Assembly (NCBI RefSeq): GCF_025960985.1
Contig: NZ_JAOQMX010000023.1
Coordinates: forward strand, 1-64,000
Reading direction: 5' to 3'
Length of the DNA stretch: 64,000 bases
DNA from: Flavobacterium psychraerolatum
GTDB lineage: Bacteria > Bacteroidota > Bacteroidia > Flavobacteriales > Flavobacteriaceae
Part shown: piece by piece, positions 27,845 through 35,716 of the stretch
Layout of the letters: each line of letters starts with the position of its first letter
How positions within the stretch are numbered: the stretch's first letter is position 1
Notes under the pieces: generated by a model
The model's input: the letters and a program-made list of their open reading frames with translations, nothing else
Told to the model about the DNA's origin: nothing
The model's database searches: none
Made by a program: the position numbers and the translations under genes

Positions 27845-29729
27845 GTGTGCTGTGAATGAATAACGACTACGAGTGTTATTCAATGTTGTATAAGAGATGG
27901 AAGTAGGTCTTCCGCAATCGCTGTGCAAGCGGAGGTTGCAAACCGCCCCTCGGTGCTTTGAAAGTAAAGGATAGGTATTGAACGGAAAGGGGAAAAGGCT
28001 GTTTAAAACAGTCAGGTGCGAATAAGAGAGATGAACGTGAGTGAACCTTAGATGAAGTTGTGAGATATCGGAACCTTTTGTCAAAAGCCTGTTTTTCTGA
28101 GCATAGGTTATAATTATAGCGGTTACTTGCTTACTGGCTATAAGGCAAACGCAATAAAGAAGGCATGACTCTTATTTAGGCTCTTATACGAAACTCAGGA
28201 AGTCCTTATCAAATGACAAGAGAACGGCACAAGTGGGCAGTACCCACAAGGCTTACAGTATCAAGGTTGGTAAGGATGGCGGATGTTGTTGTAGTAGTGA
28301 TGAAGCCACTGTAATGGAGGTGGAGCGAAGAACAGCAGTCATACAGTTGTTGGTATTTTGACAACTTAAACACAAAATTTAAGGATGACTAATTTATTTA
28401 CGACAGAATCAAAAACAATTCCAATAACCAAAAAGATGGTCAAGGAAGCCTACCGCAAAGTCAATTCTAACAAAGGCAGCGCAGGAGTTGATGCAGAAAG
28501 CTTGAAAAAATTTCAAGAAAACTTATTAAACAATCTGTATAAAATTTGGAACAGAATGAGTTCGGGCAGTTACTATCCGCAGGCAGTCAAGGAGGTTATT
28601 ATCCCAAAATCAGACGGAGGTCAGCGCAAGTTGGGTATTCCAACAATTAGCGACCGCATTGCTCAAGAAGTAGTAAAAACCTATCTCGAACCTAGAATGG
28701 AAGCTATATTTAGCAAAAATTCGTACGGTTACAGACCCAATAAAAGCGCACACAATGCACTAGAAAAGGTCAGAGAAAACGTAAGACATTATTCTTGGGT
28801 TGTTGATATGGACATCAAAGCATTTTTTGACGAAGTAAATCATGAACTTTTGCTCAAAGCAATAGACAAACACGTTAGTGAGAAATGGGTTAAGATGTAC
28901 ATTGTGCGATGGTTGGAAAGCCCAGTGCAAACACAAGACGGCACATTGGTTTACAAAAACGAACAAGGCACACCCCAAGGAGGCGTAATAAGTCCGCTAT
29001 TGGCAAACCTGTTTTTACATTATGTTTTAGATAGATGGCTGGAGCAAACCTACCCAAACTTAACATTTGTGAGATACGCTGACGATGTGATAGTACATTG
29101 TTACAGCGAATCTCAAAGTTTAGAAGTTCTAAATGCTATAAAAACCAGACTAGAACAATGTAAATTGCGATTGAGTGAGCAAAAGACCAAAATAGTCCAC
29201 TGCCAAGCCTATAATAGAGTTAGGCAAAAGAAGTATCCGAAGAAATTTGATTTTCTAGGTTTCACATTCAAGCCACGAACAAAAGCCACAAAAGAGGGTA
29301 GGTTGTTTTTGGGATTTGATTGTGAAATAAGTCAGAAATCAAAAACAAGGATAATCCAAAAGTGGATAGACCTAAAATTTCATAAGCAAAGTAATATAGT
29401 TATACAGGATATAGCCAATAAGCTACACTTACAGACAATAGGAATAGCACGTTACTATGGCTATTTTAAAGTTTGGACGCTACAGAAACTGTTTAGAAAT
29501 CTAGAAAATCGTTTGGCGAAATGGGTACGGAATAAGTTTAAATCGATGAAAAGGAGCTATACTAAAGCATACCGATGGTTGAGGGAAATAAGAACCAATT
29601 ACCCATCAATGTTTTACCATTGGCAACTTTTTAAAACGATATGATTTGTATGACAAGAGCCGTATGAAGCGAGAGTTTCACGTACGGTTCTGTGAGAGGC
29701 TTGGGTTGAAATATCTTTGCCTACTTGAC
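27845..29729 (+). mobile_element. Group II intron, complete
   Basis: The intron begins GTGTG (5' consensus GUGYG) and ends ..CTACTTGAC (3' AY). It encodes a maturase at 28385-29644. A domain V hairpin lies at about 29659-29694 (AGAGCCGTATGA..TACGGTTCT with a GAGA-type loop), and domain VI follows (AGGC..GCCT, about 29697-29722). Both ends are confirmed independently: the flanks resume the fic alignment without gap, the left exon ending at fic 26292 and the right exon starting at fic 26293. Length is 1885 bp. A candidate EBS1, TCTGAGC at 28096-28102, pairs with the last seven exon bases GCTCGGA (one G-U pair). Confidence 0.88.
28385..29644 (+). CDS. ltrA: Group II intron reverse transcriptase/maturase
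   Basis: The 419-residue protein has reverse transcriptase blocks in order: GSAGVDAESL, IPKSDGGQRKLGIPTISDR, YGYRPNKSAHNAL, DMDIKAFFDEVNH, GTPQGGVISPLLANLFL and the catalytic YADD at 231-234. FDFLGFTFKPR and a C-terminal maturase (domain X) region follow, with IARYYGYFK. No HNH endonuclease domain follows, so it is the shorter, endonuclease-free form. It acts with the intron RNA in splicing and in retrohoming. The frame is intact, so the element may be active, but its host gene is dead. Confidence 0.94.
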   Translation: MTNLFTTESKTIPITKKMVKEAYRKVNSNKGSAGVDAESLKKFQENLLNNLYKIWNRMSSGSYYPQAVKEVIIPKSDGGQRKLGIPTISDRIAQEVVKTYLEPRMEAIFSKNSYGYRPNKSAHNALEKVRENVRHYSWVVDMDIKAFFDEVNHELLLKAIDKHVSEKWVKMYIVRWLESPVQTQDGTLVYKNEQGTPQGGVISPLLANLFLHYVLDRWLEQTYPNLTFVRYADDVIVHCYSESQSLEVLNAIKTRLEQCKLRLSEQKTKIVHCQAYNRVRQKKYPKKFDFLGFTFKPRTKATKEGRLFLGFDCEISQKSKTRIIQKWIDLKFHKQSNIVIQDIANKLHLQTIGIARYYGYFKVWTLQKLFRNLENRLAKWVRNKFKSMKRSYTKAYRWLREIRTNYPSMFYHWQLFKTI

Positions 29730-29881
29730 ATCATTTTTAAGAAAAACCTGTACACTAAATAATTGGGTTCAACTAAATAATATATTCTAATGATATTGCA
29801 TTGAAGACTGATAATGATCTTAATCAGAAATGCATTCTAAAAAAACACTACAAAAGCAGTAGGAATACGAATTATAAAATG
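29730..29881 (+). pseudogene. Decayed fic gene, 3' fragment after the intron
   Basis: 152 nt here align with fic 26293-26441 (149 nt): TGATATTGCATTGAAGAC against TGATACCGCTTTAAGAGAC, and AGTAGGAATACGAATTATAAAATG against the last codons of fic. Frames are broken by stops. Together with 27551-27844 it is the other half of one broken gene. Confidence 0.72.
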
Positions 29882-29987
29882 TAAATGTTATAAATGAAAA
29901 TCTTTTCCTTGAAATAAATACATTCTTTGTGATATTGCCATATTTTGCTGTTGAGGCTAAATTCTATTGAAATTAGTTGTCAAAAAA

Positions 29988-30584
29988 TTACCTCGATTTT
30001 TTGTTTAATTCACATGATTCAATAATTGCTAAAATTCGAGTGGTTCTCGTTGATTCCCGTTTGGCTTGGTTTAACCAGTAGAGATACCCTTTTCGATAGG
30101 ATGGACTAAAAGCTTGGTAATTAGAGTAAGCAACAATGTTATCTGTAAATGCCTTTTCCAAATCGGGTGGAATAATAAAAGCCTCTACTGTATCTAATGA
30201 TTCCCAAGATCCATTTTCTTTGGCTCTTTGTATGGTTTCGTAGCCACTTTCATGAATAAGATTGTCTTTTTCGAGTTGAATCAGGTGAGTCTTGTTGACT
30301 TTACTCCAAACGCTTTTGGGTTTTCGAGGCGTGAATTTTTGACGGCGCTTGATATCGTCAATTCTTTTAGCTGTGGAGTCAATCCAACCGTAGCAAAGTG
30401 CTACTTTAACTGCTTCCTCCCAGCGCATACTTTCCTGCGGACTACTTACTTTATACAAAATGATATTTACACCAGTCGAAATGGCATGATGGGTATGCAA
30501 CCACTCACGCCATTCGATAGTATTTTTAAAATAGAAGTCTAAGGGTTCTTTCAAAATGTTTAAAATATTGAATTGGATTATCAA
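29988..30584 (-). CDS. YdeI/OmpD-associated family protein
   Basis: The 198-residue cytoplasmic protein has the YdeI-like pattern: WREWLHTHH near the start, MRWEEAVKVALCYGWIDS (about 53-70), the basic RRQKFTPRKPKSVWSKVNK stretch, IPPDLEKAF, and the YLYWLNQAKRESTR TRRI-type end. Members have been linked to resistance against small peptides or bacteriocins; the mechanism is not established. It lies at the right side of the accessory region, next to the fic pseudogene. The start at 30584 gives a slightly longer N-terminus than usual; a downstream start is possible. Confidence 0.85.
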   Translation of the reverse strand: MIIQFNILNILKEPLDFYFKNTIEWREWLHTHHAISTGVNIILYKVSSPQESMRWEEAVKVALCYGWIDSTAKRIDDIKRRQKFTPRKPKSVWSKVNKTHLIQLEKDNLIHESGYETIQRAKENGSWESLDTVEAFIIPPDLEKAFTDNIVAYSNYQAFSPSYRKGYLYWLNQAKRESTRTTRILAIIESCELNKKSR

Positions 30585-30604
30585 ATATAATCAATTAAAG
30601 ATAT

Positions 30605-30685
30605 CAGTCTGAATTAGTCGAAGAACTAATGACAGTTAAATTTAGTCAAGCTCAAATTGAAAAATTAGAAAAACTAACTATTTAA
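30605..30685 (+). pseudogene. Possible 3' remnant of an unidentified gene
   Basis: A 26-codon open stretch without a start reads QSELVEELMTVKFSQAQIEKLEKLTI and ends in TAA at 30683. The helical, charged composition looks protein-like. It lies between two minus-strand genes and overlaps the end of the superoxide dismutase gene. It could be the tail of a gene removed by rearrangement, or chance. Confidence 0.25.
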
Positions 30686-31205
30686 TAATTCCTGTACATG
30701 CTACGCGACCACCTGCATTTCCTGTTGGTTGGGTAGTGAAATCATCTGCTCCTTGATGTACAATAATACCGTGGTTCAAAATATCTTTGGTTGGATCACC
30801 AGAACCTATATTCCACTCATCGGTAGTGAATTTAATAGAACCATTTCCGTTTTTATCAGCAATGAAATTACCGATATCGCCTTTGTGATATTGCCCAACA
30901 CCCCATTTTCCATGATTTTTGAAAGTCGGGTTCCAGTGTCCTCCGGTAGATGTTCCATCCGCAGCAGAACAATCCGATTTTTCATGAATATGAATCGCAT
31001 GTATTCCAGGCGTTAGTCCCGTGAAATGTGCTTCTAAGGTAACTTCCCCATCCTTTTCTACAAATGTGGCTGTTCCTGCAACATTACTACCACTTTTGGC
31101 TTCAAACTTTAACGTTAGTTTTTTAGTATTGTTCGAATTAGTATTGGTTTTGCAGCCTATCACAATAGCTAAAATAAATAGAGAGGTGATAATTAATTTT
31201 TTCAT
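30678..31205 (-). CDS. sodC: Cu-Zn superoxide dismutase, lipoprotein
   Basis: The 175-residue protein has a signal and lipobox AIVIGC (Cys18), so it is a membrane-anchored periplasmic enzyme. The metal site is complete: the HAIHIHE copper ligands, the GGHWNP / NHG bridging and zinc region, HKGDIGNF, and HQGADDF near the C-terminus. Two cysteines (in KSDCS and VACTG) can form the usual disulfide. It converts superoxide outside the cytoplasm. It stands alone on the minus strand. Confidence 0.95.
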   Translation of the reverse strand: MKKLIITSLFILAIVIGCKTNTNSNNTKKLTLKFEAKSGSNVAGTATFVEKDGEVTLEAHFTGLTPGIHAIHIHEKSDCSAADGTSTGGHWNPTFKNHGKWGVGQYHKGDIGNFIADKNGNGSIKFTTDEWNIGSGDPTKDILNHGIIVHQGADDFTTQPTGNAGGRVACTGIIK

Positions 31206-31855
31206 AATTGTAAGTTTTGATTGTTTAGGGATAAAATTACAAATAAAAGGAGTACTCCCAGATTGATAATTACTTTATAATTTTACATAATTTGCAGGTC
31301 ATCTCGCATTTGTTTCTATTGGTATTTGTAATAAAAGTTGAAAAGGGGGATTATCTAATTTTGTTCTCAAAAAGTGAATTATAACTAATTTTTAGGTGTA
31401 AATTATCAATAATGGAAAAATTATATGGTCGATTTTGGACTAATTAAGATGTTTTTAGTAATTCTAAATCTTTTATCTTTTTGTCATTTAATAAAATAAG
31501 TGCGAATAAAATAATAGAAGGTTTTTATCATTGTGATATTCTAAGAAATAGCTCGTAAAATCACGTTTTGGACAATAAAACCCTCTTTTTTGTCTAAATT
31601 TGCAATCCATTATTTTGCTTCTTTAAGACTGTTTTTTTTCAAACAGGTTGACATTGATTATAAATCATTTACTCATTTAAGTTTTTTGAATGCCTTTCTC
31701 TAGCTTTTTGCTATAGGATGAACATTGCTATTTTACAGTATTTAGTTATAAAAAAAAGGCAGGACAATAAGATAATCAAACCTATTGCTGGATCACCTGA
31801 ATAACTTTTTTTTAGGTATCCTTTATTTATTAAAAGTTTAATTTAAAAAAGATTG
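31206..31855. other. Gene-free stretch upstream of the porin-BCCT operon
   Basis: 650 bp of A+T-rich DNA with no gene or repeat recognised. A perfect TAnnTTTG (TAAATTTG at 31595-31602) has a TTTG 24 nt upstream (31567-31570), which could be a promoter with a leader of about 250 nt before the porin gene. Confidence 0.45.
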
Positions 31856-33007
31856 ATGTTAGAAAAAATTACTCGATTACAATGCACAAAAAAGAAGTGC
31901 TTAATGCTCCTAGTTTTACTTATGGTACTTCCATTAGCCGCTCAGGATAAGCCAGAACTAAGTATTGGAGGTGCTTTGCGTTTCAACTATAATTTATCTT
32001 CATGGAAGGATGGTCAGAAAAAGCGAGGGGGAGATTTTGGATATGATGTGTTTAGAATAAATGCCAAAGGGGCATACAAAGGAATACTGATGAATGCCGA
32101 GTACAGACTGTATTCTGAAGGTTTTGGTGGTGGAATGCTAAAGCAGGGTTGGCTAGGATACAATTTAAACGAACAAGATCAAATTCAGGTTGGTTTAACC
32201 CAGGTTCCTTTTGGTATTCAGCAATACAACTCTCACAATTGGTTTTTTAACTTAACGTATTATGTAGGTCTGGAAGACGATCATGATATGGGAATAAAGT
32301 ACATGCACAATAGTGAGAAATTTGAATATCAATTGGCTTTTTTCAAAAATGCAGAGGAATTAAGATTTGGAAACAATTCAGAAAATTCGACAAGTCGCTA
32401 TTCTTACGATGTCACGGGGAGAAATAAAGAAGTGAATCAATTTAACGGAAAAGTCATCTACAAATTTGGCGAAAAGTCAGCAAGTAGATTGGGTGTTTCA
32501 GTAGAATATGGTGGGCTTTACAATCTAGACACAGAAGAAGTTGGAAATCATGCTGCTTTTGCTGCTCACTATGAACTAACCAAAGGAAAATGGAATGTAA
32601 AAGCACAATTTATCGCTGCAACAAATAATCCTGAAAATGCTATTGGAGAATCCGACGATGTTGTAACCATGTCTGCATATGGAGCACCTTATGAAGTTGC
32701 TGCCGATTTTAATATGTACACCTTGGGGATTTCTAGGAATGTTCCCGTAGAATATGGACCTATAACCAACTTGCAATTTTATAATGATTTTGGTTTTATG
32801 CAGAAAAAAACAGCTGGATTTACCGATTCGTATATGAATGTTACTGGAGTTTTAATCTCAGCAGGAAATGTGTATACCTATGTTGATTATGCCGCGGGGT
32901 ACAATCATTCCTGGCTTGGTGGGAATTTTGTAGATGATTTTGCAAAAGGGAATCCTGATGCCAAATGGGAAGCTAGGTTTAACATTAATATTGGTTACTA
33001 TTTTTAG
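31856..33007 (+). CDS. Outer-membrane porin
   Basis: A 383-residue protein, starting at the ATG at 31856 rather than the in-frame TTG just before it, with a signal peptide ending VLPLAAQ. The rest is a run of short amphipathic strands with many aromatic girdle residues (for example LYSEGFGGGMLKQGWLGY and GGLYNLDTEE), ending in Phe, as beta-barrel proteins do. It resembles phosphate-selective OprO/OprP-like porins in general form. It is followed by a BCCT transporter gene 70 bp downstream, which suggests a role in outer-membrane passage of that transporter's substrate. Confidence 0.8.
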   Translation: MLEKITRLQCTKKKCLMLLVLLMVLPLAAQDKPELSIGGALRFNYNLSSWKDGQKKRGGDFGYDVFRINAKGAYKGILMNAEYRLYSEGFGGGMLKQGWLGYNLNEQDQIQVGLTQVPFGIQQYNSHNWFFNLTYYVGLEDDHDMGIKYMHNSEKFEYQLAFFKNAEELRFGNNSENSTSRYSYDVTGRNKEVNQFNGKVIYKFGEKSASRLGVSVEYGGLYNLDTEEVGNHAAFAAHYELTKGKWNVKAQFIAATNNPENAIGESDDVVTMSAYGAPYEVAADFNMYTLGISRNVPVEYGPITNLQFYNDFGFMQKKTAGFTDSYMNVTGVLISAGNVYTYVDYAAGYNHSWLGGNFVDDFAKGNPDAKWEARFNINIGYYF

Positions 33008-33077
33008 ACTTTGAACACAAAGTAGAAGGATTTAGAAGAATAAGAAATTTAAATTATAATAATAAATAAAAGGATCT

Positions 33078-34709
33078 ATGGCTAAGAAAATTATAAGAAG
33101 TGATGAGAGGAAATCCATTTTTGGGTTGGAGGTTAATGGCCCGGTGTTTTTTACATCAGCGATTACTATCATTCTAATCATTACACTAACGTTGATGTTT
33201 AAAGATGGGGCAGAAAAATTTTTCACAGCAACCCAAGAATTAGTAGCCAATAAGGCGGGTTGGTTCTTTATATTAAGTGTGAATATTTTTCTAATATTCA
33301 TGATTTATTTAGCGTTCAGTAAATTTGGACACTTACGAATCGGAGGTCAAAATGCAAAACCTGAATTCAAGACTCTATCTTGGTTTGCTATGCTTTTTAG
33401 TGCGGGAATGGGAATCGGATTGTTATTTTGGAGTATATCAGAACCTATTTTTCATTTTCTTAGTCCACCAATGGCAGAAGGCGGAACCGCCGAAGCAGCC
33501 AAGGAAGCTATGAAATTCACCTTCTTGCATTGGGGTTTTCACGCTTGGGCTGTTTATGCTTTGGTAGGTTTGTCTTTGGCCTATTTTACGTATTCTAGAG
33601 GCTTACCGTTAACCATTAGATCCATTTTTTATCCTTATTTAGGAGATAGGATTTATGGGAGGATCGGTGATGCAATTGATATTTTTGCAGTGTTGGCTAC
33701 ATTATTTGGTCTTGCAACCTCATTAGGTATGGGCGTACAACAAATTGCAGCAGGTTTACACCATCTTTTTGGAATCGATAGCGGTGTGCAAACTCAAATT
33801 GTCTTAATTATTGGTGTTACATTAATTGCTACCGTTTCGGTTGTTTTGGGAGTAGACAAAGGGGTACGAGTATTAAGTGAATGGAACATGATAATAGCCG
33901 TTTTGTTTCTATTGATTGTTTTGATTCTAGGACCAACCATTTTTATTTTTAAATCTTTTGTGCAAAATACTGGGAATTATTTATCTGGTTTTCTTGAAAT
34001 AGCAACTTGGACAGAAAGTTATACGGGTTCAAATTGGCAAAATGCTTGGACCATTTTTTACTGGGGATGGTGGATTGCATGGTCTCCTTTTGTAGGGATG
34101 TTTATTGCTCGTATTTCCAAAGGTCGTACCGTACGTGAGTTTATTTTAGGTGTTTTATTAGTACCTTCTCTTGTTACTTTTTTCTGGATAACAGCTTTTG
34201 GAAGTACCGCATTACATCAAGCACTACTTGGAGATGAGACTATCGTAAAAGCAGTAAATGATAATGTAGCTACTGCTTTGTTTGTGTTTTTAGAAGATTA
34301 TCCTTTCTCTTTTTATCTGAATATTATTGCTATAATATTAATTGCAGGTTTCTTTATTACCTCCTCAGATTCTGGGTCATTGGTAGTTGATAATTTAACT
34401 TCTGGAGGTAAAATAGATGCTCCTGTGGGCCAAAGAATTTTTTGGGCCCTTTCTGAAGGTGGTGTTGCTGCCGTACTATTATTAGGAGGAGGGTTGCAGG
34501 CACTTCAAACGGCCACGATAGTCACGGGCCTGCCTTTTGCTATTATTTTAATCGTGATGTGCTTTTCACTTTATAAAGGTTTAAGCGAAGACCTTAGAAA
34601 ATTAGAAAAACGACATTCTCAAAAAGAGCTTGAAAATTACGAAGAAATAGTTTCAGAGATCGTTAAAAAACAACATACAAGTCAATTAAATAAAAATAAA
34701 CAATCATAA
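33078..34709 (+). CDS. BCCT-family betaine/choline/carnitine-type transporter
   Basis: The 543-residue protein with 12 membrane helices has the BCCT signatures. These are GMGIGLLFWSISEPIFHF, the FHWGxHxWA-type segment (LHWGFHAWAVYA), and FYWGWWIAWSPFVGMFIARISKGRTVREF, with the tryptophan-rich aromatic box for quaternary ammonium substrates. It would import betaine, choline or a similar compound with Na+ or H+. It lies between a porin and a universal stress protein in one cluster, with only 1 bp before the next gene. The substrate cannot be fixed from sequence. Confidence 0.95.
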   Translation: MAKKIIRSDERKSIFGLEVNGPVFFTSAITIILIITLTLMFKDGAEKFFTATQELVANKAGWFFILSVNIFLIFMIYLAFSKFGHLRIGGQNAKPEFKTLSWFAMLFSAGMGIGLLFWSISEPIFHFLSPPMAEGGTAEAAKEAMKFTFLHWGFHAWAVYALVGLSLAYFTYSRGLPLTIRSIFYPYLGDRIYGRIGDAIDIFAVLATLFGLATSLGMGVQQIAAGLHHLFGIDSGVQTQIVLIIGVTLIATVSVVLGVDKGVRVLSEWNMIIAVLFLLIVLILGPTIFIFKSFVQNTGNYLSGFLEIATWTESYTGSNWQNAWTIFYWGWWIAWSPFVGMFIARISKGRTVREFILGVLLVPSLVTFFWITAFGSTALHQALLGDETIVKAVNDNVATALFVFLEDYPFSFYLNIIAIILIAGFFITSSDSGSLVVDNLTSGGKIDAPVGQRIFWALSEGGVAAVLLLGGGLQALQTATIVTGLPFAIILIVMCFSLYKGLSEDLRKLEKRHSQKELENYEEIVSEIVKKQHTSQLNKNKQS

Positions 34710-34710
34710 A

Positions 34711-35568
34711 ATGGCTGAAATAAAAAACATATTGGTCGCCTTAGACCTTTCAAATATTGACACTACTTTAATTGAGTATGCATCCTTTATAGCAGAAACT
34801 TTAAAGGTGAATAAAGTTTACTTTGTACATAATATCAAGAAATATGAAATATCAGAATTGTTTGAAGAGCAATTAAAAGGTATCAATCTAGATGAAATAA
34901 TTGGAGATGAATTAAATGAAAAAGTAGAAGAGAGATTTACCTCTTCAACAGACTGGGAGGTACTTATTTCAGAAGATCCCTATTCGGAATCACTTATAGA
35001 TTATATTGTTAATAAGTATGAAATTCAACTTGCTATAGTAGGTAATAAAAATAAAATTAAAGGAACTGGGGTTGTTAGCGGAAAGCTACTTCATATGCTT
35101 AAGTGTAATATTCTATCCATTCCTATGAATTCAAAACCTGTTATTAGTGCTATTTGGGCGGGTACAGATTTTTCAAGCGCTTCTAATAAAGTATTTGAAG
35201 TAGCCGAAAATTTACAGAAAACTACAAAAGCTACCGTAAAGTCGGTTCACGTTTACAATGTTCCATTACAATTTTCAATTTATATTCCAAAGGAACATCT
35301 TGATTCAAAAATTGAGAATCATTTAAAGGGAAAACATGAGAAATTTATTAAAAAGATAGGATACAAAGGAGAATTGACTACAGAGATAATTCCAGGTAGA
35401 GATACTGGGATTGCTGAAAAATTACGTACCAAAGCGGAATCTGCAAAGGTTGATCTTATTATTGTTGGTGACAAGGGGAGGAATACTTTCTCATCATTAT
35501 TGGTTGGTAGCGTCACAGATGAACTCTTTAATCAAGATTTGAACATCCCTTTGTGGATTGTAAAATAA
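34711..35568 (+). CDS. Tandem universal stress protein
   Basis: The 285-residue cytoplasmic protein has two UspA-like domains (about 1-145 and 146-285). The second ends with the ATP-binding type signature VGDKGRNTFSSLLVGSVTDEL; the first is more divergent. It begins one base after the BCCT transporter stop, so it is certainly co-transcribed and probably translationally coupled. A Usp attached to a transporter may sense ATP/AMP or regulate the carrier; this is inference. Confidence 0.92.
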   Translation: MAEIKNILVALDLSNIDTTLIEYASFIAETLKVNKVYFVHNIKKYEISELFEEQLKGINLDEIIGDELNEKVEERFTSSTDWEVLISEDPYSESLIDYIVNKYEIQLAIVGNKNKIKGTGVVSGKLLHMLKCNILSIPMNSKPVISAIWAGTDFSSASNKVFEVAENLQKTTKATVKSVHVYNVPLQFSIYIPKEHLDSKIENHLKGKHEKFIKKIGYKGELTTEIIPGRDTGIAEKLRTKAESAKVDLIIVGDKGRNTFSSLLVGSVTDELFNQDLNIPLWIVK

Positions 35569-35661
35569 AATTGGTTTAGAGACGAAATGTTTTTTAAGTT
35601 CTCTTGATAGATGAACTTTAGAGTTTACAATTTTACTTTAATTTGGTAAGTATAAAAAACA

Positions 35662-35697
35662 AAAAAACCGCAATCAACTTAATGATTGCGGTTTTTT
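35662..35697. terminator. Bidirectional terminator between usp and fadE
   Basis: AAAAAACCGCAATCA and TGATTGCGGTTTTTT form a perfect 15-bp stem with a 6-nt loop between two convergent genes. Confidence 0.92.
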
Positions 35698-35716
35698 GAT
35701 TCAGAACCTTTCTTGT

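Noticed and set aside
27815-28084. Minus-strand 89-residue open frame
   Set aside because: It lies in the structured RNA part of the group II intron and is not a gene.
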